From Flavihumibacter stibioxidans (GTDB lineage: Bacteria > Bacteroidota > Bacteroidia > Chitinophagales > Chitinophagaceae), in assembly GCF_014332695.1 (NCBI RefSeq), contig NZ_MBUA01000028.1, forward strand, positions 34,200-98,199: 64,000 nucleotides of DNA, read 5' to 3'. Of the stretch, positions 34,420 to 42,368 are shown piece by piece. A program made the translations under genes and the position numbers. The notes beneath the pieces were generated by a model. That model ran no database searches and was not told the origin of the DNA. It saw nothing but the letters and a program-made list of their open reading frames with translations. Numbering within the stretch: position 1 is the stretch's first letter; every line of letters begins with the position of its first letter.

Positions 34420-35640
34420 CTATACGGCCCTGCGCTTCAGTTCTTTTTTGATCAAACCGAGCTCCCTGCCTGTCTGGCCGGCAACCGAACTGTTTTCCTG
34501 GGCCCTCCGCATGAGGTAAGGGATAACATCCTCTATCGGACCGAAGGGCAGGTATTTGCTGACCGGAAAACCTGCTTTTGCCAGGTTGAATGTGATGTTA
34601 TCACTCATGCCATATAGTTGTGAAAAATGCAGGTGATCATGATCGTGACCCAGTCCTTTTTTATCCATCAACCGGGTAGCCAGCATGTTGCTGTTTTCAT
34701 TGTGGGAGGCCACAATGGTGGCAATCCTTTCAATATGATCAATGCAAAACTCAATGGCAAGATCATAATCGCGGTCTGTTGCCTCTTTGTTTGGTTGAAT
34801 GGGCGAAGGGTAATTCATGTCTGCAGCGCGTTTGCGTTCTTTTTCCATATACGCGCCCCTGACCAGTTTGGCCCCTAACACAAAACCCTGCTTTTCGGCA
34901 TAATAATAACTGTCTTTCAGGAACTGTAACCTGTCGTGGCGGTACAGTTGCATGGTATTATACACAACAACCGATTCCTTGTTGTATTTCTCCATCATCT
35001 GTGTTACCAGGGCATCCACCGGATCCTGTATCCAGCTTTCTTCCGCATCAATCAGCACCCCCACTTTTTTTTCAGCCGCGATGCTGCAGATCTGGTCCAT
35101 CCGCTCAACGATCTTGTTCCACTCCTGCAATTCGGAAGCACTGAGCACCTCGGTATGTACCCTGCCTTCAAAACCACTGCGCGAGGTTGCTGCCTTATCC
35201 AGTTTTTCCAGCAAACCTGACCTGGACATACCTGTTACCTTAATACTCATAAAAGGAATATTAGGCTGGGTGGCGGCATAGTTGATAACCTTTATAAACT
35301 GGTCACGGGTTTGGTCAAGTACATCTTCACCATAATCCCCGCCTTCCACCCCATAATCCAGGATAACCTGCACATGGAAATTGCCCAGTGTTTTGGCCAC
35401 ACCGGCTGTTTCCTCCAGGGTTTCACCGCCTACAAACTGATCAAATATGGTATTCCGGATCAATCCCTTGATTGGCAGGCCGGATTTGATGGCCCAGGGA
35501 GTGATGCTGGTGCCCAGTTTTACCAGTGACTGAAAACCCATACTGGTAAAAAGGAAATGGGCTTTTTTAAGTTGCTTATCTGTTTTGTAAGCAAAAGCGT
35601 TTTCCGTATTATCGAAGGAAATAGCGGGTTTTGGATCCAT
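34420..35640 (-). CDS. Proline dehydrogenase
   Basis: A 406-residue monofunctional FAD-dependent enzyme that oxidises proline to pyrroline-5-carboxylate. The TIM-barrel motifs are visible: GVLIDAEESWIQDPVDAL, VYNTMQLYRHDRLQFLKD, GAKLVRGAYMEKERKRAADMNYPSPIQPNK, ASHNENSN, QLYGMSDNITF, YLPFGPIEDVIPYLMRRAQENSS. It has no P5C dehydrogenase half. The frame opens at TTG 35649, but ATG 35640 (MDPKPAISFDN) is the likely start. Confidence 0.92.
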   Translation of the reverse strand: MDPKPAISFDNTENAFAYKTDKQLKKAHFLFTSMGFQSLVKLGTSITPWAIKSGLPIKGLIRNTIFDQFVGGETLEETAGVAKTLGNFHVQVILDYGVEGGDYGEDVLDQTRDQFIKVINYAATQPNIPFMSIKVTGMSRSGLLEKLDKAATSRSGFEGRVHTEVLSASELQEWNKIVERMDQICSIAAEKKVGVLIDAEESWIQDPVDALVTQMMEKYNKESVVVYNTMQLYRHDRLQFLKDSYYYAEKQGFVLGAKLVRGAYMEKERKRAADMNYPSPIQPNKEATDRDYDLAIEFCIDHIERIATIVASHNENSNMLATRLMDKKGLGHDHDHLHFSQLYGMSDNITFNLAKAGFPVSKYLPFGPIEDVIPYLMRRAQENSSVAGQTGRELGLIKKELKRRAV

Positions 35641-35682
35641 ATATAGCAAGTTGTGGCCGCAAAAATAAGGAGAATAAGCTGT

Positions 35683-36399
35683 TTAGATAGCCTGGTGATT
35701 AAACGGTTGCAGCACCATTTCGCTGACCACTCCGCTCAGGGGTTGCTGGCAAAGAAACCAGATGGCTTTTGCAGCTTCCTCTGCCTGCACCATTTTATCA
35801 CGCTGCACCCGCAGGTCAATGGTATCCCAGAATGGTGTATCCACCCCACCCAGAAAAAGATTGGTGAAACGGATATCCGTTCTCTTGATTTCTTCCCGCA
35901 CACTCTGGATCATTCCTACCAGTCCATATTTGGAAGCGCTGTATGCAGCAGCACCGGCCATGGGTACTTTGCCCAATACCCCCGGAATATTTATAATTAA
36001 ACCGGATTTCCTGGCCTTGAAATCAGGAAGAAAATTTTTCAACAGCAAAAAAGGAGCCACCAGGTTAAGGTTTAAGGTATGGATAAAGTCCTTTTCCTCC
36101 AACTGGTCCATGGGTTTTATGATACCAATTCCTGCTGCATTTATCAGAATATCAATCTGCGGGAACACCTCAAAAAATCGACCATGCAAGGCCGTTACCT
36201 CCGTTGCATCAGTAATATCTGCCGCAAACCTGTTTGATGCAGGCAAATTACATGCAGTGCCCAGTGCCTCCAGTTTTGCTGCATTACGGCCTGTAATGAA
36301 CAAATGCGCGCCCGCCCCTGCCAGCAATTTTGCCACCTGCTGACCAATGCCTCCGGTAGCTCCCGTTACCAGCACATATTTCCCCCTGATGGTTTCCAT
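35683..36399 (-). CDS. Short-chain dehydrogenase/reductase with altered catalytic serine
   Basis: A 238-residue SDR: cofactor motif LVTGATGGIGQQ (residues 9-20), structural NAAGIG, and the YxxxK pair in AAAYSASKYGLVG. The catalytic serine normally sits 13 residues before the tyrosine; here the sequence is INIPGVLGKVPMAGAAAY, placing glycine at that position. The protein may be a weak or changed enzyme. Start ATG 36399 (METIRGKYVLVTG) is taken in place of 36597, which would overlap the divergent epimerase gene. Substrate unknown. Confidence 0.8.
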   Translation of the reverse strand: METIRGKYVLVTGATGGIGQQVAKLLAGAGAHLFITGRNAAKLEALGTACNLPASNRFAADITDATEVTALHGRFFEVFPQIDILINAAGIGIIKPMDQLEEKDFIHTLNLNLVAPFLLLKNFLPDFKARKSGLIINIPGVLGKVPMAGAAAYSASKYGLVGMIQSVREEIKRTDIRFTNLFLGGVDTPFWDTIDLRVQRDKMVQAEEAAKAIWFLCQQPLSGVVSEMVLQPFNHQAI

Positions 36400-36489
36400 A
36401 ATTTCTTTTCGTACATCAACAAGGAAGGGGCGTTTTTGTTGAGGATAAAATCCTGCCAATTGGCCTATTTTCGTTCTTATTTTCCGGCC

Positions 36490-37590
36490 ATGATTATCAC
36501 ACACACCGACATCTATCGCTTCAGCATACCCATGCACCCTTTCACCATTGCCACTGGCACCATGGATTTCGCGCAGAATACTTTTATCCGAATACACACC
36601 AATGAAGGTCTATACGGAGTGGGAGAATGTTCAGCCTTTCCCATGATTGTTGGCGAAACGCAATCCACCTGCTTTGCGATGGCACAGGATTTTGCCCGGC
36701 TCTGGAAAGGAAAAGATCCGCTCGATATCGAAGGCCGCATGAATGAACTGCATCTTTTCACTGCAGGCAACAGTACCATCAAAAGTGCTTTTGACATGGC
36801 ACTTTATGATATTGCTTCCCGAAATGCCGGACTGCCATTATACCGTTTCCTGGGTGGCAGCTCAAAGAAAGAATTGGAAACCGACCTGACAATGGGCATC
36901 AGTAATGCGGCGCATATGGCGGAGCAGGCAGTTGATTTCGTAAAGCGCGGAGTAAGGATGATTAAGATAAAACTGGGTAAGGATCCGGATGAAGATATCC
37001 TGAGGGTAAAAGGAATTCGGGAAGCAGTTGGGCCGGATATCATACTGAGAATTGATGCCAACCAGGGCTGGAATCCTGCAGGAGCAGAAAAAGCACTGAT
37101 CGCCATGGGTGCATTCAATGTCCAGTTTTGTGAACAGCCAATGAGAACCTATAATGACCACTTAGTTCCGGCACTAAAGAAAATTTCACCGATACCCATT
37201 ATGGCCGATGAATCCGTTTACGATCACTATGATGCAGAAAGGGCGATCCGTACGGAGGCCTGCAGTTATGTAAACATCAAACTGGCCAAAAGCGGGGGCC
37301 TCCGGGAAGCCATCCTCATCAATAAGGTATGCGAATCCAATGGCATCGCCTGCATGATCGGTGGTATGCTGGAAAGCAGGCTGGCCCTCACTGCCGCCGC
37401 TCATTTCGCTACAGCCTTCGACAATGTGAAGTTTTATGATATGGACACCTGCCTGGTAGGGCACAAACTGGATCCGGTTACAGGTGGCGCTACCTACAAT
37501 GGATTCATGGTGGAACTCCCGGAGGGCAATGGCATTGGTGCCGACGTTCAGGAGCACTTCCTGGCGGGATTAGAAAAAATCTCTATCTGA
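36490..37590 (+). CDS. Dipeptide epimerase (enolase superfamily)
   Basis: A 366-residue muconate-lactonising-type enolase-superfamily protein. The catalytic KxK motif is MIKIKLG, metal ligands are in RIDANQGW, FCEQP and MADESVY, and the second catalytic lysine is in NIKLAKSGG. These match L-Ala-D/L-Glu and related dipeptide epimerases (YcjG type) used in murein-peptide recycling. Exact dipeptide specificity cannot be read. I begin at ATG 36490 (MIITHTDIYRFSIP); the longer frame from 36304 reads through the SDR promoter. It is divergent from the SDR gene. Confidence 0.82.
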   Translation: MIITHTDIYRFSIPMHPFTIATGTMDFAQNTFIRIHTNEGLYGVGECSAFPMIVGETQSTCFAMAQDFARLWKGKDPLDIEGRMNELHLFTAGNSTIKSAFDMALYDIASRNAGLPLYRFLGGSSKKELETDLTMGISNAAHMAEQAVDFVKRGVRMIKIKLGKDPDEDILRVKGIREAVGPDIILRIDANQGWNPAGAEKALIAMGAFNVQFCEQPMRTYNDHLVPALKKISPIPIMADESVYDHYDAERAIRTEACSYVNIKLAKSGGLREAILINKVCESNGIACMIGGMLESRLALTAAAHFATAFDNVKFYDMDTCLVGHKLDPVTGGATYNGFMVELPEGNGIGADVQEHFLAGLEKISI

Positions 37591-37635
37591 AAATTTCCCG
37601 AACTGGCGTAGCTTGCAGCACTTAAACGATTTGAA

Positions 37636-38148
37636 ATGGAACAGCGAAAGCCTTCTGAGAGCATTGTAATCATGACCGAACTGGTATTACCCAACGACAC
37701 CAATCTTTTCGGAAACCTGATGGGCGGCCGTCTCATGTACTGGATGGATATTGCCGCTGCACTGTCAGCAAGCAAGCATTGCAATGCACCGGTGGTGACT
37801 GCTTCAGTTGATAATATTTCTTTTGAATCCCCCATCAAACTGGGCAATGTGGTGCATATAGAAGCGATGATTACCCGCGCATTCAAAACCTCCATGGAAA
37901 TTCATCTGAAAGTATGGGGAGAAGACCTCACGCATCAATACCGTTACCAGAGCAATGAAGCCTACTATACATTCGTAGCACTTGATCCCAACAGGAAACC
38001 AAGACCTGTTCCTGCCCTGGTGCCGGAAACACCGGAAGAAAAAGAATTGTTTGAGGGTGCATTAAGAAGAAGGCAGCTACGCCTCATTCTTGGCGGCAAG
38101 ATGAAACCACATGACGCAACGGAATTGAAAGCACTGTTCAACGTATAA
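37636..38148 (+). CDS. Acyl-CoA thioesterase (hotdog fold)
   Basis: A 170-residue YciA/Acot7-type protein: ELVLPNDTNLFGNLMGGRLMYWMDIAAALSASKH contains the Asn/Asp of the active site and the hotdog helix, followed by the strand VVTASVDNISFESPIKLGNVVHIEAMITRAFKTSMEIHLKVWGED. It hydrolyses fatty acyl-CoA, probably as a dimer or hexamer. It lies 45 bases after the epimerase gene and ends 6 bases from the convergent acyltransferase stop. Confidence 0.87.
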   Translation: MEQRKPSESIVIMTELVLPNDTNLFGNLMGGRLMYWMDIAAALSASKHCNAPVVTASVDNISFESPIKLGNVVHIEAMITRAFKTSMEIHLKVWGEDLTHQYRYQSNEAYYTFVALDPNRKPRPVPALVPETPEEKELFEGALRRRQLRLILGGKMKPHDATELKALFNV

Positions 38149-38154
38149 TACTGA

Positions 38155-38943
38155 TCAGGATTTCGACCTCTCGGGTTTGCCGGCAAATGTTTCTGCCAGG
38201 TGAGGCACTTTCATCATGTATTTGCGGCTCTGCTCTATGGAATCCATGATCTGGTCCAGGATCTCTTCGGCAGGAGCATCGTAATCAATAACCAGCGGCT
38301 GCCCGAACTTTACCGTAAGCAGTGAGCCACGTTTTTTGAAACTTAATCCTTTCTTGGAAAAAGCCCGCCAGAAACCGTTGATCACCACCGGGACCACGAT
38401 GGGCCTGTTCTTTTTGATGATCAGCGCAGTACCCTTTCTGCCCGGAGCATAGGGACGGGTAGTGCCCTGCGGAAAAGTGATGACCCAGCTGTTGGCCAGT
38501 GCCCTTTCAATTTTACGGGTATCGGAAGGATCAAGCCCGCGCCTTACTTCTGTTGCCCCGGTTCGCCAGGTTCGCTTAACCGTAAGAGCTCCGGCAAGGA
38601 TAAAAAACTTGCTGATCCAGCTGCCTTTCATGGTTTCTTCGGCAGCAACATAATACACATTGGTATATGGATTGAGCAAATAGTAAGGGATTCCGAGTTC
38701 ATTTCTTTTGCCCCATTTCACTGCACAGAAAATATGCAGGAAGGTGATCACATCAGCAAAATACGTCTGGTGATTGCTGACGAACAGAACATTCCTGCGG
38801 GGAAGGTTTTCAATATGTTCCGTTCCGGATATCCTGATCTTATTCACAATGGCTAACCCCGGGTAGGAAACAATTCCCACCACAGCATAAACCAGTTTGC
38901 GCACAAGCCGGATTTGCTTTAAACGATCTATAAATTCACTCAT
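38155..38943 (-). CDS. 1-acylglycerol-3-phosphate O-acyltransferase (PlsC-like)
   Basis: A 262-residue acyltransferase with the HX4D box as NHQTYFADV, the GTTRP box (FPQGTTRP), and a further block near AFSKKGL. These enzymes put the second acyl chain onto lysophosphatidate, or acylate other lipids. ATG 38943 (MSEFIDRLKQIRLVRK) is used: the longer frame to 39327 runs antisense through the HAD phosphatase and is not protein-like. Confidence 0.86.
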   Translation of the reverse strand: MSEFIDRLKQIRLVRKLVYAVVGIVSYPGLAIVNKIRISGTEHIENLPRRNVLFVSNHQTYFADVITFLHIFCAVKWGKRNELGIPYYLLNPYTNVYYVAAEETMKGSWISKFFILAGALTVKRTWRTGATEVRRGLDPSDTRKIERALANSWVITFPQGTTRPYAPGRKGTALIIKKNRPIVVPVVINGFWRAFSKKGLSFKKRGSLLTVKFGQPLVIDYDAPAEEILDQIMDSIEQSRKYMMKVPHLAETFAGKPERSKS

Positions 38944-39026
38944 GCGGTGCTGTTGGATAGACAAACAATCAACACGCAATATACTTGTTTTGGTTATACC
39001 GGGCATCGTTTGTTGACGCGCCATTG

Positions 39027-39034
39027 TATATTTG
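39027..39034 (+). promoter_or_regulatory. TAnnTTTG box three bases before a start codon
   Basis: TATATTTG, then CGG, then ATG at 39038: the box matches TAnnTTTG and the predicted transcript start falls on the start codon. A TTTG is seen at 39009, but only 14 bases upstream. Confidence 0.45.
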
Positions 39035-39037
39035 CGG

Positions 39038-39700
39038 ATGCCTAAAAAAGCCGTCATTTTTGATATGGATGGCCTGCTGATCGACTCTGAGCCATACTGG
39101 CAGGAAGCAGGCATCGAGACCCTCGCCCAATTCGGAATCCGTCTGACTACGGAACAATACCATACCAGCACCGGGCTTCGGACCATTGAGTGGATCGAAC
39201 ACTGGTTCAACCATTTTGGCGTAGACCATGCGAATGCCCCCGCAGCCATCAGCACTATTGAAGAAGCTGCACTGGAGAAAATCAGGCAAAAGGGCCAGCC
39301 CATGCCCGGTGTGGAACACATCATCAATTTTTTCCTGCAGCAGGATTATAAAATCGGACTGGCTTCCTCCTCTCCCATGAAACTGATCAATGTAGTGGTG
39401 GAAAAGCTGGGTATCGGACCATATCTGCATGGTATCAGTTCTGCAGGGCAGCTGCCTTATGGCAAACCGCATCCGCAGGTTTTCATCGAATGCGCAGCAC
39501 AACTGAAGGCCGCCCCCTTCCATTGCCTGTGCTTTGAAGATTCCTTTAACGGCCTGATCGCAGCCAAAGCTGCCAAGATGAAATGCGTGGTAGTACCGGC
39601 GCCGGAACAATATGCTGAAGCCAAATGGGGTGCCGCCGACCTGAAACTCAGCTCACTGGTGAATTTTAATGAGCTGTTACTCCAGGCGATCTGGAAATGA
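39038..39700 (+). CDS. HAD-superfamily sugar phosphatase (HxpB-like)
   Basis: A 220-residue HAD-IA phosphatase: motif I AVIFDMDGLLIDSEPYW, motif II LASSSPMKLI, and motifs III/IV in PYGKPHPQVFIECAAQL and FEDSFNGLIAAKAAKMKCV. Family members (HxpB/YniC, 2-deoxyglucose-6-phosphatase) dephosphorylate hexose phosphates. ATG 39038 (MPKKAVIF) is preferred over TTG 39032. Confidence 0.9.
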   Translation: MPKKAVIFDMDGLLIDSEPYWQEAGIETLAQFGIRLTTEQYHTSTGLRTIEWIEHWFNHFGVDHANAPAAISTIEEAALEKIRQKGQPMPGVEHIINFFLQQDYKIGLASSSPMKLINVVVEKLGIGPYLHGISSAGQLPYGKPHPQVFIECAAQLKAAPFHCLCFEDSFNGLIAAKAAKMKCVVVPAPEQYAEAKWGAADLKLSSLVNFNELLLQAIWK

Positions 39701-39704
39701 GAAA

Positions 39705-39730
39705 GGTGCTGATCCTCACGAATCAGCACC
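39705..39730. terminator. Hairpin between convergent HAD and accC genes
   Basis: GGTGCTGAT (39705-39713), an 8-base loop, and ATCAGCACC (39722-39730) form a 9-bp stem. The plus strand continues CTTCTATT and the minus strand CTTTCTC, so T-runs are weak. It is in the 70-base gap between the two stops. Confidence 0.45.
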
Positions 39731-39770
39731 CTTCTATTATCTCTTCTTCTCCCTTCTGAAATCCGTCACC

Positions 39771-41108
39771 TCATTTCATCTTGAATCCTTCCAGGAACTT
39801 CGTTGTAAAGTTTCCGCTCCGGAAGTCCTCGTTCTGCATGAGTTGCAGATGGAAAGGGATAGTGGTTTTCACGCCTTCAATTACATATTCACTGAGTGCC
39901 CGGTACATAGTGTTGATGGCTTCATCACGTGTACGCGCAACCGTAATCAGTTTTCCGATCATGGAATCATAATATGGCGGGATGGTGTATCCGGCATACA
40001 CATGACTGTCAACCCTTACACCATGTCCGCCCGGTGTATGCAGGATGGTGATCTTGCCGGGACTTGGCCGGAAATCATTATAGGGATCTTCGGCATTGAT
40101 ACGACATTCGATGGCATGCATCTGGGGCTCGTAATCGCGGCCGCTGATGGGTTCTCCCATGGCAATCTTGATCTGTTCTTTGATCAGGTCAAAATTGATC
40201 ACTTCCTCGGTTACACAATGTTCTACCTGGATACGGGTATTCATTTCCATGAAGTAGAAATTGCGGTGCTTGTCGACCAGGAACTCTATGGTACCAACGC
40301 CTTCATAATTAATGGCTCCGGCCGCTTTCTTGGCAGCCTCACCCATGGCAAAACGAAGCTCAGGTGTCATGAAAGGTGAAGGTGATTCTTCCACCAGTTT
40401 CTGGTGACGACGCTGGATAGAGCAATCACGCTCGCTGAGGTGACAAACTTTTCCATACCTGTCACCGGCAATCTGGATCTCGATGTGACGGGGTTCTTCC
40501 ACGAATTTCTCCATGTAGATGCCGTCATTTTTGAAAGATGCCAGTGCTTCCGCTTTGGCTGTATTATAGGCCCGCTCCATTTCCTCATTGGACCATACGA
40601 CCCGCATACCTTTACCACCACCACCGGCAGTGGCTTTGATGATCACGGGATAGCCCATATCGTTGGCCACAGTATATGCCTGGTCGAGGCTTTCCAGCAA
40701 ACCTTCGCTGCCGGGAATAACCGGAACGCCGGCTTTGATCATTGTTTCCTTCGCCGTGATCTTATCACCCATGGAGCGGATCTGGTCCGGGGTGGGACCA
40801 ATAAACTTGATTCCATGTTCACCACAGATTTCAGCGAAACGGGCATTCTCTGCCAGGAAGCCATAACCCGGGTGTATGGCATCTGCATTGGTAATCTCCG
40901 CAGCAGCCATCAGGTGGGGGATGTTCAGGTAAGAATCGGCACCCGCGGGGCGACCGATACAAACCGCTTCATCGGCAAATTTTACGTGCAAACTATCTTT
41001 ATCGGCAGTGGAATAAACCGCTACGGTTTTGATACCCATCTCGCGACAGGTTCTTATCACACGCAGGGCTATCTCACCACGATTGGCGATCAATACTTTT
41101 TTAAACAT
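39771..41108 (-). CDS. accC: Acetyl-CoA carboxylase, biotin carboxylase subunit
   Basis: A 445-residue biotin carboxylase: the N-terminal domain begins [21 protein letters not shown], the ATP-grasp loop is [12 protein letters not shown], and the active-site region [10 protein letters not shown] with the LVEESPSP motif. It makes carboxybiotin on AccB in the first step of fatty acid synthesis. Follows accB by 20 bases in the order accB-accC. Confidence 0.96.
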   Translation of the reverse strand: MFKKVLIANRGEIALRVIRTCREMGIKTVAVYSTADKDSLHVKFADEAVCIGRPAGADSYLNIPHLMAAAEITNADAIHPGYGFLAENARFAEICGEHGIKFIGPTPDQIRSMGDKITAKETMIKAGVPVIPGSEGLLESLDQAYTVANDMGYPVIIKATAGGGGKGMRVVWSNEEMERAYNTAKAEALASFKNDGIYMEKFVEEPRHIEIQIAGDRYGKVCHLSERDCSIQRRHQKLVEESPSPFMTPELRFAMGEAAKKAAGAINYEGVGTIEFLVDKHRNFYFMEMNTRIQVEHCVTEEVINFDLIKEQIKIAMGEPISGRDYEPQMHAIECRINAEDPYNDFRPSPGKITILHTPGGHGVRVDSHVYAGYTIPPYYDSMIGKLITVARTRDEAINTMYRALSEYVIEGVKTTIPFHLQLMQNEDFRSGNFTTKFLEGFKMK

Positions 41109-41128
41109 CTTCCTTTACAATTTTTGCA

Positions 41129-41614
41129 TTAAGCGGGTTCCACCAGGAATAAAGGCTGGTCGTATTCAACAGGAGAAGCATCTTCTGCCAGGATCTTCAC
41201 GATTTTACCTTTTACTTCGCTCTCAATTTCGTTGAAAAGCTTCATGGCTTCGATGATGCAAACCACTTTTCCGGGGACGATCTCATCGCCCACTTCTGCG
41301 AACAGGGGTTTATCGGGAGACGGACGACGGTAGAAAGTACCGATCATGGGGCTCTTAATGGTGATCAGATTAGAAGCAGCAGGTTCAGCCGTCTTTGGTT
41401 TTTCCCCCTCAGCGGCAGGTGCTGCAGGAGCAGTGGCAGGCGCTGCAACCGGCGCAGGCGCGGATGGTGCATACACCGGGGCTGCCATTACTTGCTGAAT
41501 GTTGTCTTGCTTTTGCTTAATCGTAACCTTAAAACCTTTCTCTTCGATCGTAAGTTCACCGATGTTCGATTTGTTGATCAGTCGGATCAACTCCTGAATT
41601 TGTTTGAAATCCAT
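41129..41614 (-). CDS. accB: Biotin carboxyl carrier protein of acetyl-CoA carboxylase
   Basis: A 161-residue BCCP: N-terminal domain (MDFKQIQELIRLINKSNIGELTIEEKGFKVTI), an Ala/Pro-rich linker (about 55-85), and a lipoyl/biotinyl domain with the biotinylated lysine in VVCIIEAMKLFNEIESEVKG. ATG 41614 is used; a longer frame from 41641 lacks the family start. It follows the efp terminator, so accBC probably has its own promoter. Confidence 0.95.
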   Translation of the reverse strand: MDFKQIQELIRLINKSNIGELTIEEKGFKVTIKQKQDNIQQVMAAPVYAPSAPAPVAAPATAPAAPAAEGEKPKTAEPAASNLITIKSPMIGTFYRRPSPDKPLFAEVGDEIVPGKVVCIIEAMKLFNEIESEVKGKIVKILAEDASPVEYDQPLFLVEPA

Positions 41615-41661
41615 TGTACTGAATTTACAGTTGGTGATCAATTTTGGCGGCTAAGATAAGG

Positions 41662-41685
41662 AAAATGCCCCTCCGAAGAGGGGCA
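41662..41685 (-). terminator. Intrinsic terminator after efp, UUCG tetraloop
   Basis: On the minus strand TGCCCCTC, loop TTCG, GAGGGGCA (41685-41666) followed by TTTTCC. The C(UUCG)G loop is an extra-stable tetraloop. It separates efp from accBC. Confidence 0.78.
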
Positions 41686-41708
41686 CAGTATTCATTAGCT
41701 GAAAAAAA

Positions 41709-42275
41709 TTACTCTTTTACGCGTTCTACGTAATCGCCGGTTTTGGTGTTCACACGGATGAGTTCACCTTCGTTTACAAACAGGGGCACCATAACTGTGG
41801 CTCCGGTTTCTACTGTGGCGGGTTTCAGGGTGCGGGTTGCTGTATCGCCCTTCATGCCGGGTTCGCTGTAGGTAACCTTCAGCACAATTTTGTCGGGAAG
41901 CTCAATACTCATGGGTGAATCACTTTCAGTATTGATCAATACGGAAACCTGCTGGCCATCTTTCAGGAACTGGGGTGCATCGATCAGGTTCTCCTGGGCA
42001 ACGATCTGCTCGAAGGTTTCATTGTCCATGAAATTATAACCACTGTCATCCTTGTACAGGAACTGGAAATCTTTTCTTTCCACGCGGATCGGGTAAATGG
42101 TATCACCACTGTTCCAGGTTTGTTCGATTGAACGGTTATTGTCCACCCCTTTCAACTTAGCCCAAACCTTTGCGGCTGCACGGGCGGTCTTGTTTTCACC
42201 AAATTCCACGATTTTATACAGGCTGCCATCGATTTTGATGATAAGGCCACGGCTGATATCCGATGTATTTGCCAT
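41709..42275 (-). CDS. efp: Elongation factor P, arginine-tip form
   Basis: A 188-residue EF-P with the three domains intact (MANTSDISRGLIIKIDGSLYKIVEF; DNETFEQIVAQENLI; SYNEPGMKGDTAT-like C-terminus MKGDTATRTLKPATVETGATVMVPLFV). It rescues ribosomes stalled at polyproline. The domain-I loop reads FGENKTARAAAKVWAKLKG, in which the residue aligned with lysine 34 of E. coli is R32. Most Bacteroidota have PGKGPAF there. No obvious EarP, EpmA or EpmB modification gene is in the window. Preceded by a TAATTTTG box. Confidence 0.93.
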   Translation of the reverse strand: MANTSDISRGLIIKIDGSLYKIVEFGENKTARAAAKVWAKLKGVDNNRSIEQTWNSGDTIYPIRVERKDFQFLYKDDSGYNFMDNETFEQIVAQENLIDAPQFLKDGQQVSVLINTESDSPMSIELPDKIVLKVTYSEPGMKGDTATRTLKPATVETGATVMVPLFVNEGELIRVNTKTGDYVERVKE

Positions 42276-42317
42276 AACGAATTACAATTTTCTTAATCCA
42301 AATTATTAATGAGGGGG

Positions 42318-42350
42318 CAAAATTACTGTAATTCGGTAAAAGGCGGCAAT
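42318..42350 (-). promoter_or_regulatory. Candidate efp promoter
   Basis: On the minus strand ATTG (42350-42347), 21 bases, TAATTTTG (42325-42318), which fits TAnnTTTG. The predicted start is about 35 bases before the efp ATG at 42275. Confidence 0.42.
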
Positions 42351-42368
42351 TTTTTAAAGCCACCCGGC

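Noticed and set aside
38944-39327. N-terminal extension of the acyltransferase frame
   Set aside because: It is antisense to the HAD phosphatase gene and not protein-like; MSEFIDRLKQ is the family start.
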